Assembly (NCBI GenBank): GCA_900554205.1
Contig: USGM01000005.1
Coordinates: forward strand, 1-64,000
Length of the DNA: 64,000 nucleotides
Source of the DNA: an uncultured Lachnospiraceae bacterium
GTDB taxonomy: Bacteria; Bacillota; Clostridia; Lachnospirales; Lachnospiraceae
Reading direction: 5' to 3'
Position numbers and translations under genes: made by a program
Shown here: positions 34,129-43,381 of the stretch, piece after piece
How the letters are laid out: the number at the start of each line of letters is the position of its first letter
Position numbering within the stretch: the first letter of the stretch is position 1
Notes under the pieces: generated by a model
The model's input: only the letters and a program-made list of their open reading frames with translations
Told to the model about the DNA's origin: nothing
Database searches by the model: none

Positions 34129-34851
34129 ATGAGTACATGTATAACGGTTGATGGATTGACAAAGTCGTATGCCGGCCGGACAGTGGTGGATCATCTGTCC
34201 TTCGCTGTGCAGCAGGGAGAGGTGTTCGGACTTCTGGGACACAATGGCGCCGGGAAAAGTACGACGATCGAGCTGTTGCTGGGCTTGAAGAAGCAGGAGC
34301 AGGGAAAGGCGACTATTCTGGGAATGGAGCCAGCGACAAACAGAAAGAAATTGTTTGAGAGAGTGGGCATTCAGTTCCAGTCGTCGAACTATCAGTGCAA
34401 TATCCGGGTGGACGAGGCGTGTCAGGAAAGGGCGCTGCTCTATGCGCACTCGGCGGATTACAGGGAATTATTGAAGCAGTTTGGAATCGAACATCTGGAA
34501 AAGTCTCCGGTCAACAAGCTCTCCGGCGGAGAAAAGCAGAAGCTGTCAGTGGTTCTTGCGTTGGTCGGCAAGCCGGAGATTGTCTTTCTGGATGAACTGA
34601 CGACCGGCCTCGATGTGGCAGCGAGACATGAGGTCTGGAGAACGCTGAAGGGGTTAAAGGAAAAGGGGTTGACGATCTTCCTCACCACACATTATATGGA
34701 AGAAGCAGAGAATCTCTGCGACCACCTCTGCCTGATGAAAAACGGCAGGAAGGTTGCCGAGGGAACGGTACAGGAAATTGTGGAAAAGTCACCGTATGAC
34801 AATCTGGAGAATGCATATCTGTGGTATATGGATGAGGAGGTAGCGCTGTGA
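34129..34851 (+). CDS. ABC transporter ATPase subunit (exporter)
   Basis: A 240-residue ABC ATPase with Walker A LGHNGAGKST near residue 37, signature LSGGEKQ near 130, Walker B IVFLDELTTGLD near 150. The Walker B has Leu in place of the Pro in DEP but keeps the catalytic Glu. It overlaps the permease gene by 4 bases. First gene of the MerR-controlled operon; it probably powers drug or antimicrobial export. Confidence 0.9.
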   Translation: MSTCITVDGLTKSYAGRTVVDHLSFAVQQGEVFGLLGHNGAGKSTTIELLLGLKKQEQGKATILGMEPATNRKKLFERVGIQFQSSNYQCNIRVDEACQERALLYAHSADYRELLKQFGIEHLEKSPVNKLSGGEKQKLSVVLALVGKPEIVFLDELTTGLDVAARHEVWRTLKGLKEKGLTIFLTTHYMEEAENLCDHLCLMKNGRKVAEGTVQEIVEKSPYDNLENAYLWYMDEEVAL

Positions 34852-35597
34852 AGAGATTTTTTAAACTTTTTTCGATTGAAGAGAAGCTGGTGTTGAGAAC
34901 ACCTGATGTCATTGTATTCGGAGTGTTGATGCCGTTGGGAGTTATGTTCCTCATCGCAGCAATCGCGGGCGGAAAGATGGCGGGCGAGAGTGGGATGACT
35001 TATCTGCAGAGCGCCTATGCGTCGCTCGTGTGTGTCGGGATCTGCTGTGCCGGATTCATGAGTATTCCGCTTGTGATCGTGGACTACCGGGATAAGAAGA
35101 TTTTGAAACACTTTTATGCAAGTCCTTGCAGTCCGGCGCTTTTACTCGGCGCGGATGTGCTTTGCAGTTTCGTTACGGCGGCTTTGTCCGCACTGTCAAT
35201 TACAGTGATAGCCGTACTGGTTTTCGGTTACAGAATGCAGGGTAATGTATTCTGTTTCATCGGAGCGTGGCTTCTGACACTTGCGTCGATGTTCTCGATC
35301 GGCTTATTGATGGCAAGTCTCTGTAAGACGGCGAAGTCCGTGAATGCCGTGACCAGTCTGGTATACTTTCCCATGCTGTTCCTGTCGGGAGCAACGATTC
35401 CGTTTGAATTGTTTCCGAAGAGCGTGCAGGCGGTAGCAAACGTTCTGCCGCTGACGCAGGGCATCCGTCTGATGAAGGCGGCATCCATGGGAACGGAGTT
35501 CAAGGGCTTTGGCTGGATCATTGCACTCCTGCTTGGCATTACTGTGATTTGCAGCGGGATTGCGGTTAAGACATTCCGGTGGGAAGGAAAGGAATAG
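34848..35597 (+). CDS. ABC-2 type permease
   Basis: A 249-residue protein with about six predicted membrane helices, without an ATPase domain, and the short conserved FLSGATIPFELFPKSVQ loop (residues ~178-196) of ABC-2 exporters. It is translationally coupled to the ATPase (overlapping ATG/TGA) and followed 6 bases later by the MerR regulator. Confidence 0.88.
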   Translation: MKRFFKLFSIEEKLVLRTPDVIVFGVLMPLGVMFLIAAIAGGKMAGESGMTYLQSAYASLVCVGICCAGFMSIPLVIVDYRDKKILKHFYASPCSPALLLGADVLCSFVTAALSALSITVIAVLVFGYRMQGNVFCFIGAWLLTLASMFSIGLLMASLCKTAKSVNAVTSLVYFPMLFLSGATIPFELFPKSVQAVANVLPLTQGIRLMKAASMGTEFKGFGWIIALLLGITVICSGIAVKTFRWEGKE

Positions 35598-35603
35598 AAC
35601 AGG

Positions 35604-36467
35604 ATGAATATGACGATGAATGAGGAACACATGGCATGTACACCGAAGACAGATTCCCAGCGATACCGGATCGGCATGTTTGCTGCGATGAACCATATAA
35701 CCATCAAGGCGCTCCGGTTTTATGAGGAGCAGGGGCTGCTTGCCCCTGCCTATGTGGAGGCTGAGAACGGCTACCGCTATTATACGATGAGCCAGATGGC
35801 AGATGTACAGCAGATTCTGGCATTGAAGGAAGCCGGGTTCACACTGGAGGATATCCGGCAGCTCCGGTCAGCGGCAGATACGAATCGTGTACTCGCGAAG
35901 AAGAGGAATGAGATTCTCGGGGAGATTGCCGAACTGACCGCGAGGCTTGCAAGACTCGATGACTACATGGGAGGCAGCGGCATGACGGTTGCTGCGCCGG
36001 TCAGGGTAAGAACCCTGCCGGCATTTGTGGCATCGACCTTGCAGGAGAGAATTGCTTCTTATGACGCATTGTTTGACCTGATGCCGAGAATGGGAGCGGA
36101 GATGGAGAGGCTCGGCTGCGAATGTGCGCTGCCGGAGTACTGCTTTACCCGCTATCTTGAGGCAGGCTACCGGGAGGAGCAGATTCTGGTTGAGATCGGT
36201 GAGGCTGTGACAGAAAAGAAGGAGGATTCAGGAGTCATCTGTTTCAGGGAGTTCCCGGAGACTGAGGCGGCCTGCATCTATCACAAAGGCTCCTATCGCA
36301 CATTGCCGGAGACTTATGCCGTTGTGCTTCGCTATATTGAGGAAAACAATTATGAGATCATAGACAGTATCAGGGAGAGCTATATTGATGGCGTGTGGAA
36401 TAAGGATTCGGAGAAGGAATGGCTGACGGAGATTCAGATTCCGGTTCGTAAGAAAATTTTACAATAA
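35604..36467 (+). CDS. MerR-family regulator with GyrI-like effector domain
   Basis: A 287-residue regulator. The MerR HTH spans residues ~22-95 (RIGMFAAMNHITIKALRFYEE, LAPAYVEAENGYRYY), followed by a dimerisation helix (~95-125) and a C-terminal GyrI/BmrR-like ligand domain (~135-285) that typically binds hydrophobic drugs. It is the third gene in its own operon, whose promoter has the MerR-style 20-bp spacer. It is inferred to sense a compound exported by the ABC pair. Confidence 0.9.
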   Translation: MNMTMNEEHMACTPKTDSQRYRIGMFAAMNHITIKALRFYEEQGLLAPAYVEAENGYRYYTMSQMADVQQILALKEAGFTLEDIRQLRSAADTNRVLAKKRNEILGEIAELTARLARLDDYMGGSGMTVAAPVRVRTLPAFVASTLQERIASYDALFDLMPRMGAEMERLGCECALPEYCFTRYLEAGYREEQILVEIGEAVTEKKEDSGVICFREFPETEAACIYHKGSYRTLPETYAVVLRYIEENNYEIIDSIRESYIDGVWNKDSEKEWLTEIQIPVRKKILQ

Positions 36468-36500
36468 CGTTTTGTGTGCCTGAGGGCAGATAGGAGCGGA

Positions 36501-38510
36501 ATGGACAACAACATTATTATCAGAGGACTTTGCCAGAATAATTTAAAGAATGTTTCTCTCTCCATACCGAAGAATAAAATTGTGGTGTTTACCGGAGTGT
36601 CAGGCTCCGGAAAGTCCAGTATTGTTTTTGACACGATTGCGGCGGAGAGCCAGAGACAGATGAACGAGACCTACAGTGCATGGATAAGAGGGAGGCTTCC
36701 GAAATACGAGAAACCGAGATGTGAATTTATTGATAATCTCAATCCGTCCGTCATTGTGGATCAGAGCAGACTCGGAGGCAACGCGAGGTCAACGGTCGGA
36801 ACGATCAGCGAAATGTATTCGTCGCTGCGGCTGTTGTTTTCCAGAATCGGGGAACCGAAGATTGGGCCGGCTTCTTACTTTTCATTTAACAATCCGAATG
36901 GTATGTGTAAGACCTGCGCGGGCATCGGCAAGGTCATGGATCTGAACATAGAGGCAATGATCGATCCGGACAAGTCGTTTGAGGAGGGGATGCTGCAGCT
37001 TCCGGCATTTGGCCCCGGCAAGTATTACTGGAGGGTTTATAATCGTCCGGATCTTTTTGATGTTCAGAAAAAGTGGCGTGATTTTACCGAGCGCGAGAAG
37101 AATATCCTGCTGTATGGCAGTGAGACGGTCAAGGGAGAACGGCTTGACAAACGCTTTGAGGGCGTGAAGAACCAGTTTGAGAGGCTTTGTCTGATGAAGG
37201 GTGCGGAGGAACAGTCGGATAACACGCTTCGGAAGATCAACACCTACATGAAGGAGATAACCTGCCCGGACTGTCAGGGAAGAAGATTGAGCCCGCAGGC
37301 ATTGTCCTGTAAAATACAGGGTTACAGTATTCATGAAATGTGCGAAATGGAGTTTACGAAGCTGCGCGAAGTGCTGGCAGAGATCCAGGACCCGAGAGGC
37401 AGGTCTATTGTGGATGCACTGCTTGCTACGCTCGACCGCATGATCGACATCGGGTTGCCCTATCTCTTTATGAACCGGGAAACGACAACCTTGTCAGGTG
37501 GAGAGGCACAGCGTCTGAAGCTTGTCCGCTATATGGGAAGCTCGCTGACAGGAATGATCTACATTTTTGATGAGCCGAGCATGTGTATGCATCCGAGAGA
37601 TGTACACCGCATGAGCAGACTGCTCAAAAGTCTGAGAGATCGCGGAAATACGGTGTTGGTTGTGGAGCATGACAAGGATATCATCAGCATTGCAGACGAG
37701 GTGATCGATGTCGGCCCTCTTGCGGGAAGAAACGGCGGACAGATTCTCTTTCAGGGGAGCTATGAGCAGCTGCTCTGTAGTGGAACAAGGACAGGAGAGG
37801 CAATGAAGCAGGTGCTGCGGGTGAAGGCTGATCCGAGAAAGCCGAAGGGGTTTCTACCGATCCGAAATGCCTCGAGCCATAACCTGAAGAACGTGGACGT
37901 GGATATCCCGATGGGAGTTATGACAGTTGTGACAGGAGTTGCCGGAAGCGGTAAATCTTCGTTGATCCGGGATGTCTTTGCAAAGCAGTACGAGGAACAG
38001 ACGGTCATTGTCGACCAGAGTGCCATCACGGCGACAGGACGTTCCACCGCATGTACCTTCATGGGCTTCTTCGATGATATACGGGCACTTCTGGCGAAGG
38101 AGAACGGTGTGGATAAGGCATTGTTTTCCTTTAACAGCAAGGGAGCCTGTCCGGTCTGCAAGGGACGGGGAATGATTACGACGGAGCTGGTGTTCATGGA
38201 GCCGGTTACGACGGTCTGTGAGGCATGCGAGGGAAAGCGGTACAGCAGGGAGGTGCTGGACAAGACCTATCACGGAAAAAATATTGTGGAAATACTGGAG
38301 ATGAGCGTGGAGGAGGCAAGGGAATTTTTTGCGGAGGATCGGAAGATCAGAAAACAGCTGGATGCTCTCATGGAGACAGGACTGCCTTACCTCTCTCTGG
38401 GACAGCCGCTTTCGACTCTGTCCGGCGGTGAGATCGTATTCACGGGTACCCCTCAGGAAATGATCGACCATGCCGACACGATCACAGCAAAATACCTCCG
38501 CAAGGCATAA
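36501..38510 (+). CDS. UvrA-like ABC ATPase with truncated second nucleotide-binding domain
   Basis: About 669 residues, related to the short UvrA-type proteins of Firmicutes drug-resistance loci. NBD1 is complete: Walker A GVSGSGKSS near residue 31, zinc-binding CKTCAG and CPDCQG, LSGGEAQR near 330, Walker B YIFDEPSM near 355. NBD2 has Walker A GVAGSGKSS near 480 and CPVCKG/CEACEG, but its signature LSGGE (38421-38432) runs straight into IVFTGTPQEM, which normally lies about 80 residues further on after Walker B. So the second Walker B, D-loop and H-loop are missing, apparently by in-frame loss between two GGE codon strings. It may be inactive or only NBD1-active. Fourth gene in the operon; start at 36501 has TAGGAGCGG upstream. 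Confidence 0.85.
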   Translation: MDNNIIIRGLCQNNLKNVSLSIPKNKIVVFTGVSGSGKSSIVFDTIAAESQRQMNETYSAWIRGRLPKYEKPRCEFIDNLNPSVIVDQSRLGGNARSTVGTISEMYSSLRLLFSRIGEPKIGPASYFSFNNPNGMCKTCAGIGKVMDLNIEAMIDPDKSFEEGMLQLPAFGPGKYYWRVYNRPDLFDVQKKWRDFTEREKNILLYGSETVKGERLDKRFEGVKNQFERLCLMKGAEEQSDNTLRKINTYMKEITCPDCQGRRLSPQALSCKIQGYSIHEMCEMEFTKLREVLAEIQDPRGRSIVDALLATLDRMIDIGLPYLFMNRETTTLSGGEAQRLKLVRYMGSSLTGMIYIFDEPSMCMHPRDVHRMSRLLKSLRDRGNTVLVVEHDKDIISIADEVIDVGPLAGRNGGQILFQGSYEQLLCSGTRTGEAMKQVLRVKADPRKPKGFLPIRNASSHNLKNVDVDIPMGVMTVVTGVAGSGKSSLIRDVFAKQYEEQTVIVDQSAITATGRSTACTFMGFFDDIRALLAKENGVDKALFSFNSKGACPVCKGRGMITTELVFMEPVTTVCEACEGKRYSREVLDKTYHGKNIVEILEMSVEEAREFFAEDRKIRKQLDALMETGLPYLSLGQPLSTLSGGEIVFTGTPQEMIDHADTITAKYLRKA

Positions 38511-38537
38511 GAAGGAAATTCTTCTTCGGTGAAAGAG

Positions 38538-38566
38538 TTGATTTTAAGGTGCCTGTATGGTATGTT
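38538..38566 (+). promoter_or_regulatory. Promoter before the DUF6020-like gene
   Basis: TTGATT at 38538-38543 and TATGTT at 38561-38566 with a 17-base spacer, 47 bases before the start codon. Confidence 0.45.
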
Positions 38567-38612
38567 TATTACGGAAAATTAATAAAAATTAACTGTTTAA
38601 CGGAGATGGGAA

Positions 38613-40307
38613 ATGACGAAAAAGTTGCTGGCTGTTTTTCTGGCCCTTGTATACACGGTTGCTTATATAGTGGTTGGCCCTATGGTAAAGGCCCAATATT
38701 TCAGTCTTGAGGAGGTACGACCTCTATCATTTATTCTGTGTTTTGCGATCTGCTCTGCAGTAAATATCCTTATCTTATGTGTGATTCCCAAGAAGGATCA
38801 TTATCGTATCCGTAAAATAAACGAAAGGATGAGTAAGTGGCTTGAAAAGTTTGATGACCGGCTGCTTTTTTTCATTGTCTGGGCATTTATTTTTATCATG
38901 TGGCTGCCGGCCTGTCTGATTTTGTATCCCGGCGTTTTATCGTATGATATGATATCCCAGACGACCAGTGCTCTTGGCGAGATCACCAATAATCACCATC
39001 CTGTTTTACACACATGGCTGATTCGGGTATTTATGCGCATGGGTGAGAAGCTGTTTTCCAGCTATGAAAGCGGAATCGGGCTGCTCTCTCTCCTGCAGAT
39101 GATTATCCTGAGCTACGCACTTTCCCGCATGGTCATGTTATTGAAGAAGAAAGCAGTCCCGATTCTGCTTGTGATCGGCACTGCCGTATTATCGGCAGTC
39201 TGGTTTATGAATGCCTGCTTATCGGTGACAATGATAAAGGACACGCTGCATGCGGCTTTCCTTGTATTATTTTGTTGTCATTTTGTTGAAATAGCGACAA
39301 ATCCATCGGAGTATATCGCCCGAAAAAGAAATCTTGTGCTTTTCCCAATCGTGAGCTTTTTTATGTGCGCGTTCAGAAACAATGGTCTCCATATTTATTT
39401 ATTTTGCTTTGCCATCCTGTTGGTACTCAGAATTTCACGGTTCAGGAGGGTAAAGAGGTATCTTCCGCTTATCGCAGTTGTAATATTACCTGTTATTATG
39501 TTTAAGATATATACAGGCCCCGTCTTTGATGCGCTTGGCATCGAGCCCGGACAGGTGCGCGAGGCATTGAGTATTCCCATACAGCAGCTACAGCGGGTGG
39601 CAGTTAAGAGAGCGGGTGAATTGACACCGGAACAGACAGAGATGATGGGGTATTACATTGATGATCTGGAGTGGAGGTCGTGGTCGCCCGGGCGTGAATA
39701 TGATCCTTTTATTTCCGATCCGGCAAAGAGCTGCTTTATCTCCTCCCGGTATGAAGATGATCCCATTGCCTTCTGGAAGTTTTACTTACAGACAGGAAAG
39801 CAATTTTCCAAAGAATATTTAGTGGCATTTTTGTCCAATACGCTGGGGTACTGGTATCCCGGATATTATGATTTCTCATATGTCATGTATGACAACTATG
39901 CACCGGAAACATTTCCGGAGCCTTTGGAACGTAAAAGTATCTTAAAGTCAAAGGCTTTGGAAGGATATTACGAAAGCTTATGCTCTTCGGATTTCTGGCG
40001 CAGTACATGGGGAGTGAGAATATTTTTCGTATCTGGCTTTGCACCGTGGATATTGATATTCGCTGTGGTGCTTTCATGGCGGAAGAAGGGCTTTTTTACG
40101 ATGACATTGCCTTTGTTCCTGCCATTGATTGCCCAATACGGGATTATGCTGCTTTCGCCGATGTCCTCCTTCCGTTATTCATGGCCCTATTATTTGATGC
40201 TGCCGCTTACGTTTATAGCAATTTTCACGAACAAAATTGCGCCTGCGCCCCAAAGCCTGCAGGTTGCTGAAAGGCATGGTGATGAAAATGAAAATAACTG
40301 CATTTAG
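38613..40307 (+). CDS. Polytopic membrane protein (DUF6020-like, glycosyltransferase-like)
   Basis: A 564-residue protein with about twelve hydrophobic helices and a large extracytoplasmic domain around residues 300-440. Architecture and the YPGVLSYDMISQ segment after helix 3, with TNNHHPVLHTWLI, match DUF6020 proteins, which look like GT-C glycosyltransferases; the Asp in this loop could be the catalytic base. It is the first gene of a set of three membrane enzymes that use polyprenyl-phosphate type donors, so a role in cell-surface glycan assembly is inferred. Acceptor and donor are unknown. Confidence 0.75.
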   Translation: MTKKLLAVFLALVYTVAYIVVGPMVKAQYFSLEEVRPLSFILCFAICSAVNILILCVIPKKDHYRIRKINERMSKWLEKFDDRLLFFIVWAFIFIMWLPACLILYPGVLSYDMISQTTSALGEITNNHHPVLHTWLIRVFMRMGEKLFSSYESGIGLLSLLQMIILSYALSRMVMLLKKKAVPILLVIGTAVLSAVWFMNACLSVTMIKDTLHAAFLVLFCCHFVEIATNPSEYIARKRNLVLFPIVSFFMCAFRNNGLHIYLFCFAILLVLRISRFRRVKRYLPLIAVVILPVIMFKIYTGPVFDALGIEPGQVREALSIPIQQLQRVAVKRAGELTPEQTEMMGYYIDDLEWRSWSPGREYDPFISDPAKSCFISSRYEDDPIAFWKFYLQTGKQFSKEYLVAFLSNTLGYWYPGYYDFSYVMYDNYAPETFPEPLERKSILKSKALEGYYESLCSSDFWRSTWGVRIFFVSGFAPWILIFAVVLSWRKKGFFTMTLPLFLPLIAQYGIMLLSPMSSFRYSWPYYLMLPLTFIAIFTNKIAPAPQSLQVAERHGDENENNCI

Positions 40308-41904
40308 AGAAAAGCTTGACCGCTGGCATTATGGGATACTGGTCTTTATAGCACTTCTGGCGTTGACCTTACGGCTGATAGGCATTGACTGGGGAATGCC
40401 TTATTCAAATCTGCATCCGGATGAGGGTCTGATTTTCGGGGAGGCGTATGAGTGTACGCTGAATCATAGCTTTGAGGTGCGCAAATATTACAGACCCAAC
40501 CATGTTACAATCAAATTAAATACACTTTTGTATTCAGGAATACAGGAATTGTATTTCGCGCCGCAGGGACTTGATGATTTTTCCGTGAATTACAATGAGC
40601 ATTTTGCATTGTTTACGACGGCTTCCCGCGTCCTGATTGCTCTTTTTGGAGAGGGCGTTGTGATTCTGGCTTACCTGATTGCTCGATTCTGGGGCAAGAA
40701 TCAGGCCTTGCTTGCAAGCCTGCTCTTTGCGGTATTTCCGGCGTTTATTGAGCATTCCCATTATATTACACCGGACATTCCCCTCCTGTTTTTCCTGATG
40801 GGTGTTTTATGGGCGGCACTTTGCTTTCTGAAAAAACAGTCTACCGCATGGCTTTTCTGGATGTCCTTTTTCACGGCATTGGCATTCTGTGAGAAATATC
40901 CGGGAATCTACGGATGTGCCATCATAGCGGCAGCTGTCTGTATAGCATATTGTAAAAAGCCGCTGAAGATCATAGGGAACGGACTTCTGGCTATCTTATT
41001 CTTAGTGCTTGGTATTATGGCTGTCTCTCCGGTATTATTGGTGGATTACAGGACTGTTTTGGAAAATATGGCGATACAGAATTCCCAATACCACTTAGGC
41101 GGGGATGGTCTGAATTTCGGACAGACCCTGTGGTATTATACCAAAACCACAGCCGTGCATCTTGGGCTGGTATTGACGGTCAGCTGCCTCTATGGAATTG
41201 TCAGATCATGCATGAAAAATGCAAAGCAGACAATTCCTTTGCTGGTTCTTCTGGCATATATCATACCTATTTCCACCCTCAAGGTTCATTGGGAGCGCTA
41301 TACGCTGCCGATCTATGCGGTCGGACTTTTATTCGCCGCATTTGGTATTTTCTATATGCTGACAGATATGCAGGGGATTTTAAGCAAGGGAATGATACCG
41401 GTAGTGCTTGCGGGATGCCTGTTGTTTTTACTGCCCGTAGGCAATCAGATGTCCACTGCGTCTGCGGTGGTAGGCCGTTTCCTGGCTCCGGACAGCCGGA
41501 TCTACCTGCAAAGTGTATTTGAGGGAATGAATGTTACGAAGGATAATACCATATATGACTGCAACACGCCATTGGACCCGGGGGGCTATTATGGTGCGTT
41601 TAACAACTTTGAAGCCGGAGATCCTTCACAGTACAAATATGGCGGCAGCCCTAAATATGTCATGACATCGTCGGCACAGCGGGATGCGTATCTGGAGTCG
41701 AAGCTTGAGGTATATGGCTGGATTGCCAATTTCTACAGAGCTTTGGACGAAAATTACGATTTAGTCTGCTTATTCCCGGTGGAAGAGCCGAGCTATCATC
41801 TTTTGGAATTACAGAACATGTGGTATGCAGCGCGAAGTGTCTATCGGTATATGCGGGGAGCAGCAGCCGGCTATGAAATCAGACTCTATCAGCTGAGACC
41901 TTGA
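40276..41904 (+). CDS. GT39/ArnT-like membrane glycosyltransferase
   Basis: A ~542-residue protein of the dolichyl-phosphate-mannose / ArnT (GT-C) superfamily. After the first helix (residues ~16-32) the loop GMPYSNLHPDEGLIFGEA carries the conserved acidic residues of the family; about ten helices and a C-terminal extracytoplasmic tail follow. It transfers a sugar from a polyprenyl-phosphate donor outside the membrane. It overlaps the preceding gene by 32 bases and precedes the UbiA-family gene by 31 bases. Start at 40276 has a GAAAGG site; 40282 and 40288 are alternative starts. Confidence 0.8.
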   Translation: MVMKMKITAFREKLDRWHYGILVFIALLALTLRLIGIDWGMPYSNLHPDEGLIFGEAYECTLNHSFEVRKYYRPNHVTIKLNTLLYSGIQELYFAPQGLDDFSVNYNEHFALFTTASRVLIALFGEGVVILAYLIARFWGKNQALLASLLFAVFPAFIEHSHYITPDIPLLFFLMGVLWAALCFLKKQSTAWLFWMSFFTALAFCEKYPGIYGCAIIAAAVCIAYCKKPLKIIGNGLLAILFLVLGIMAVSPVLLVDYRTVLENMAIQNSQYHLGGDGLNFGQTLWYYTKTTAVHLGLVLTVSCLYGIVRSCMKNAKQTIPLLVLLAYIIPISTLKVHWERYTLPIYAVGLLFAAFGIFYMLTDMQGILSKGMIPVVLAGCLLFLLPVGNQMSTASAVVGRFLAPDSRIYLQSVFEGMNVTKDNTIYDCNTPLDPGGYYGAFNNFEAGDPSQYKYGGSPKYVMTSSAQRDAYLESKLEVYGWIANFYRALDENYDLVCLFPVEEPSYHLLELQNMWYAARSVYRYMRGAAAGYEIRLYQLRP

Positions 41905-41935
41905 AAATAGTGTATTACAGGAGAGTAGAAGAAAG

Positions 41936-42790
41936 ATGAGTTCAACAATCAAAGCTTATATAAAGGAAATGCGGGTGAAAAGCTGGTTAAAAAATCTGTT
42001 TGTTTTTTGTCCAATCGTGTTTTCACTGGAATTATTTCAATGGGATAAGCTCATGGAAGCAGCTGTTCTCACGCTTTCGTTTTGCCTCATATCCTCGGCA
42101 ATCTATGTTTTTAACGATATTAATGATGTAGAAAATGACAGAAAACATGAGATCAAGAAGAACCGTCCTATTGCATCAGGGCAGATTTCTTTCCCCAAAG
42201 CATGGGTTCTCCTGGTATGTCTTACAATCATAGGTCTTGGAATAGCGGTTCTGGTAAATATATATTCGTTTCTGCTTATAGTAGCTTATGTGATTATCAA
42301 CGTATTGTATTCCAAGTGGTTAAAAACAAAGGCAGTTATAGACTGTTTTTGTATTGCAATCGGGTTCATCCTGCGTGTAATGGTGGGAGGCACCATAGTC
42401 ACTGCCGGGGTTTCTAACTGGATGTTCTTAACGGTATTGGCATTGTCTTTGTTTATGGCGTTTGGAAAACGGAGAGGTGAATTGAGCAGTTATGCGGGTG
42501 GAGAGACCAGAACTGTTTTGGACATGTACGACTTGAATTTTCTGAATGGGATTGTTTTTATGTGTGCCGGGCTGACTGTCATGTTTTATTCGTTGTGGTC
42601 CATTTCGCAGAAACCCCGATTAGTCTATTCTGTGCCGATTGTATTTTTCATCATAACGAGATATTTGCTGCTGGTGTTTAAGGGACGTGCGGAGGCAGAT
42701 CCGACGACATTGCTCCTGTCTGATAAGACACTTCTGGTGTCCTGCGGGATATGTGGAATAGTTATGCTGGCATTGCTGTATTTTAAATAG
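41936..42790 (+). CDS. UbiA-family prenyltransferase, decaprenyl-phosphate phosphoribosyltransferase-like
   Basis: A 284-residue integral membrane enzyme with nine predicted helices. The metal/diphosphate motif NDINDVENDRKH (residues ~61-73) plus NRPIASG, then YSKWLKTKAVIDC and FGKRRGEL, match the DPPR synthase branch of UbiA that transfers phosphoribose from PRPP to a polyprenyl phosphate. The product would be the activated ribose/arabinose donor for the neighbouring GT-C enzymes. The family's usual follow-on phosphatase and epimerase genes are not seen; directly after this gene the locus is truncated by reverse-transcriptase and Rpn debris, so the operon may have lost its 3' end. Confidence 0.85.
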   Translation: MSSTIKAYIKEMRVKSWLKNLFVFCPIVFSLELFQWDKLMEAAVLTLSFCLISSAIYVFNDINDVENDRKHEIKKNRPIASGQISFPKAWVLLVCLTIIGLGIAVLVNIYSFLLIVAYVIINVLYSKWLKTKAVIDCFCIAIGFILRVMVGGTIVTAGVSNWMFLTVLALSLFMAFGKRRGELSSYAGGETRTVLDMYDLNFLNGIVFMCAGLTVMFYSLWSISQKPRLVYSVPIVFFIITRYLLLVFKGRAEADPTTLLLSDKTLLVSCGICGIVMLALLYFK

Positions 42791-43017
42791 AGCATTGCAG
42801 GTGCTATGGCGGGCATTCCGGTCTCTTCTTTCTTTGCCAATATCTATCTTTCGGATACAGATTGGGAAGTTGAAAGGCAGCAGGTCTTATATTTCCGCTA
42901 TTCGGACGATATTCTGCTCTTTGCTGATTCCAAGGAAGAGCTTGCAGATTTACAGCGCCAGCTCTGTCAGGCGCTTGACGAGCATAAGCTCGCGCTGAAT
43001 CCACAGAAGTTGCATGT
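42791..43017 (+). pseudogene. Reverse transcriptase fragment (YSDD core)
   Basis: Open in frame with the UbiA stop, the sequence SIAGAMAGIPVSSFFANIYL followed by FRYSDDILLFADS and HKLALNPQK comprises RT domains 4-6 with the catalytic YxDD. Palm N-terminus and thumb are missing, so it is inactive. The fold type could be a group II intron, retron or Abi/DRT-type RT; the fragment is too short to decide. It is fused at about 43017 to an unrelated gene fragment. Confidence 0.7.
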
Positions 43018-43368
43018 GAGTGCATCCGGGAGGGGATTCTGTCGGATTTCCTGTCCCGGAACCGGGCGGAGGTGTTGAAGGTGAGCATATTTGAGTACGA
43101 TCAGGAACTGGAAGAGAAGAAGCTCCGCGAGGCTGAGTTTGAATATGGCAGGGAAACCGGTATTCAGGAGGGCAGAAGCGAGGGACTGATTGCAGGGAAG
43201 GTAGAGTCACTGCTTACGGCTCTGCGGCTCAAGGGTGAAGTCTCGGAGGCGCTACAGCAGGAAATTTCAGAGGAAAAGGACATAGAGAGACTGAACGAAT
43301 GGTTTTTGTGCGCCCTTTCCAGTGCAAGTGTGAAGGAGTTTGCTGAGGTTTGCGGGTTGAAATGCTAG
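43018..43368 (+). pseudogene. Rpn / PD-(D/E)XK nuclease-family transposase, C-terminal fragment
   Basis: Starting at GAG 43018 the frame reads ECIREGILSDFLSRNRAEV then VSIFEYDQELEEKK and RETGIQEGRSEG, the characteristic tail of the recombination-promoting nuclease (Rpn) / PD-(D/E)XK transposase-like family. The nuclease core upstream is absent and replaced by RT sequence, so this is a remnant. It ends at TAG 43366-43368, 13 bases before the nicotinamidase gene. Confidence 0.75.
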
Positions 43369-43381
43369 AGGGAGGAAAAGC

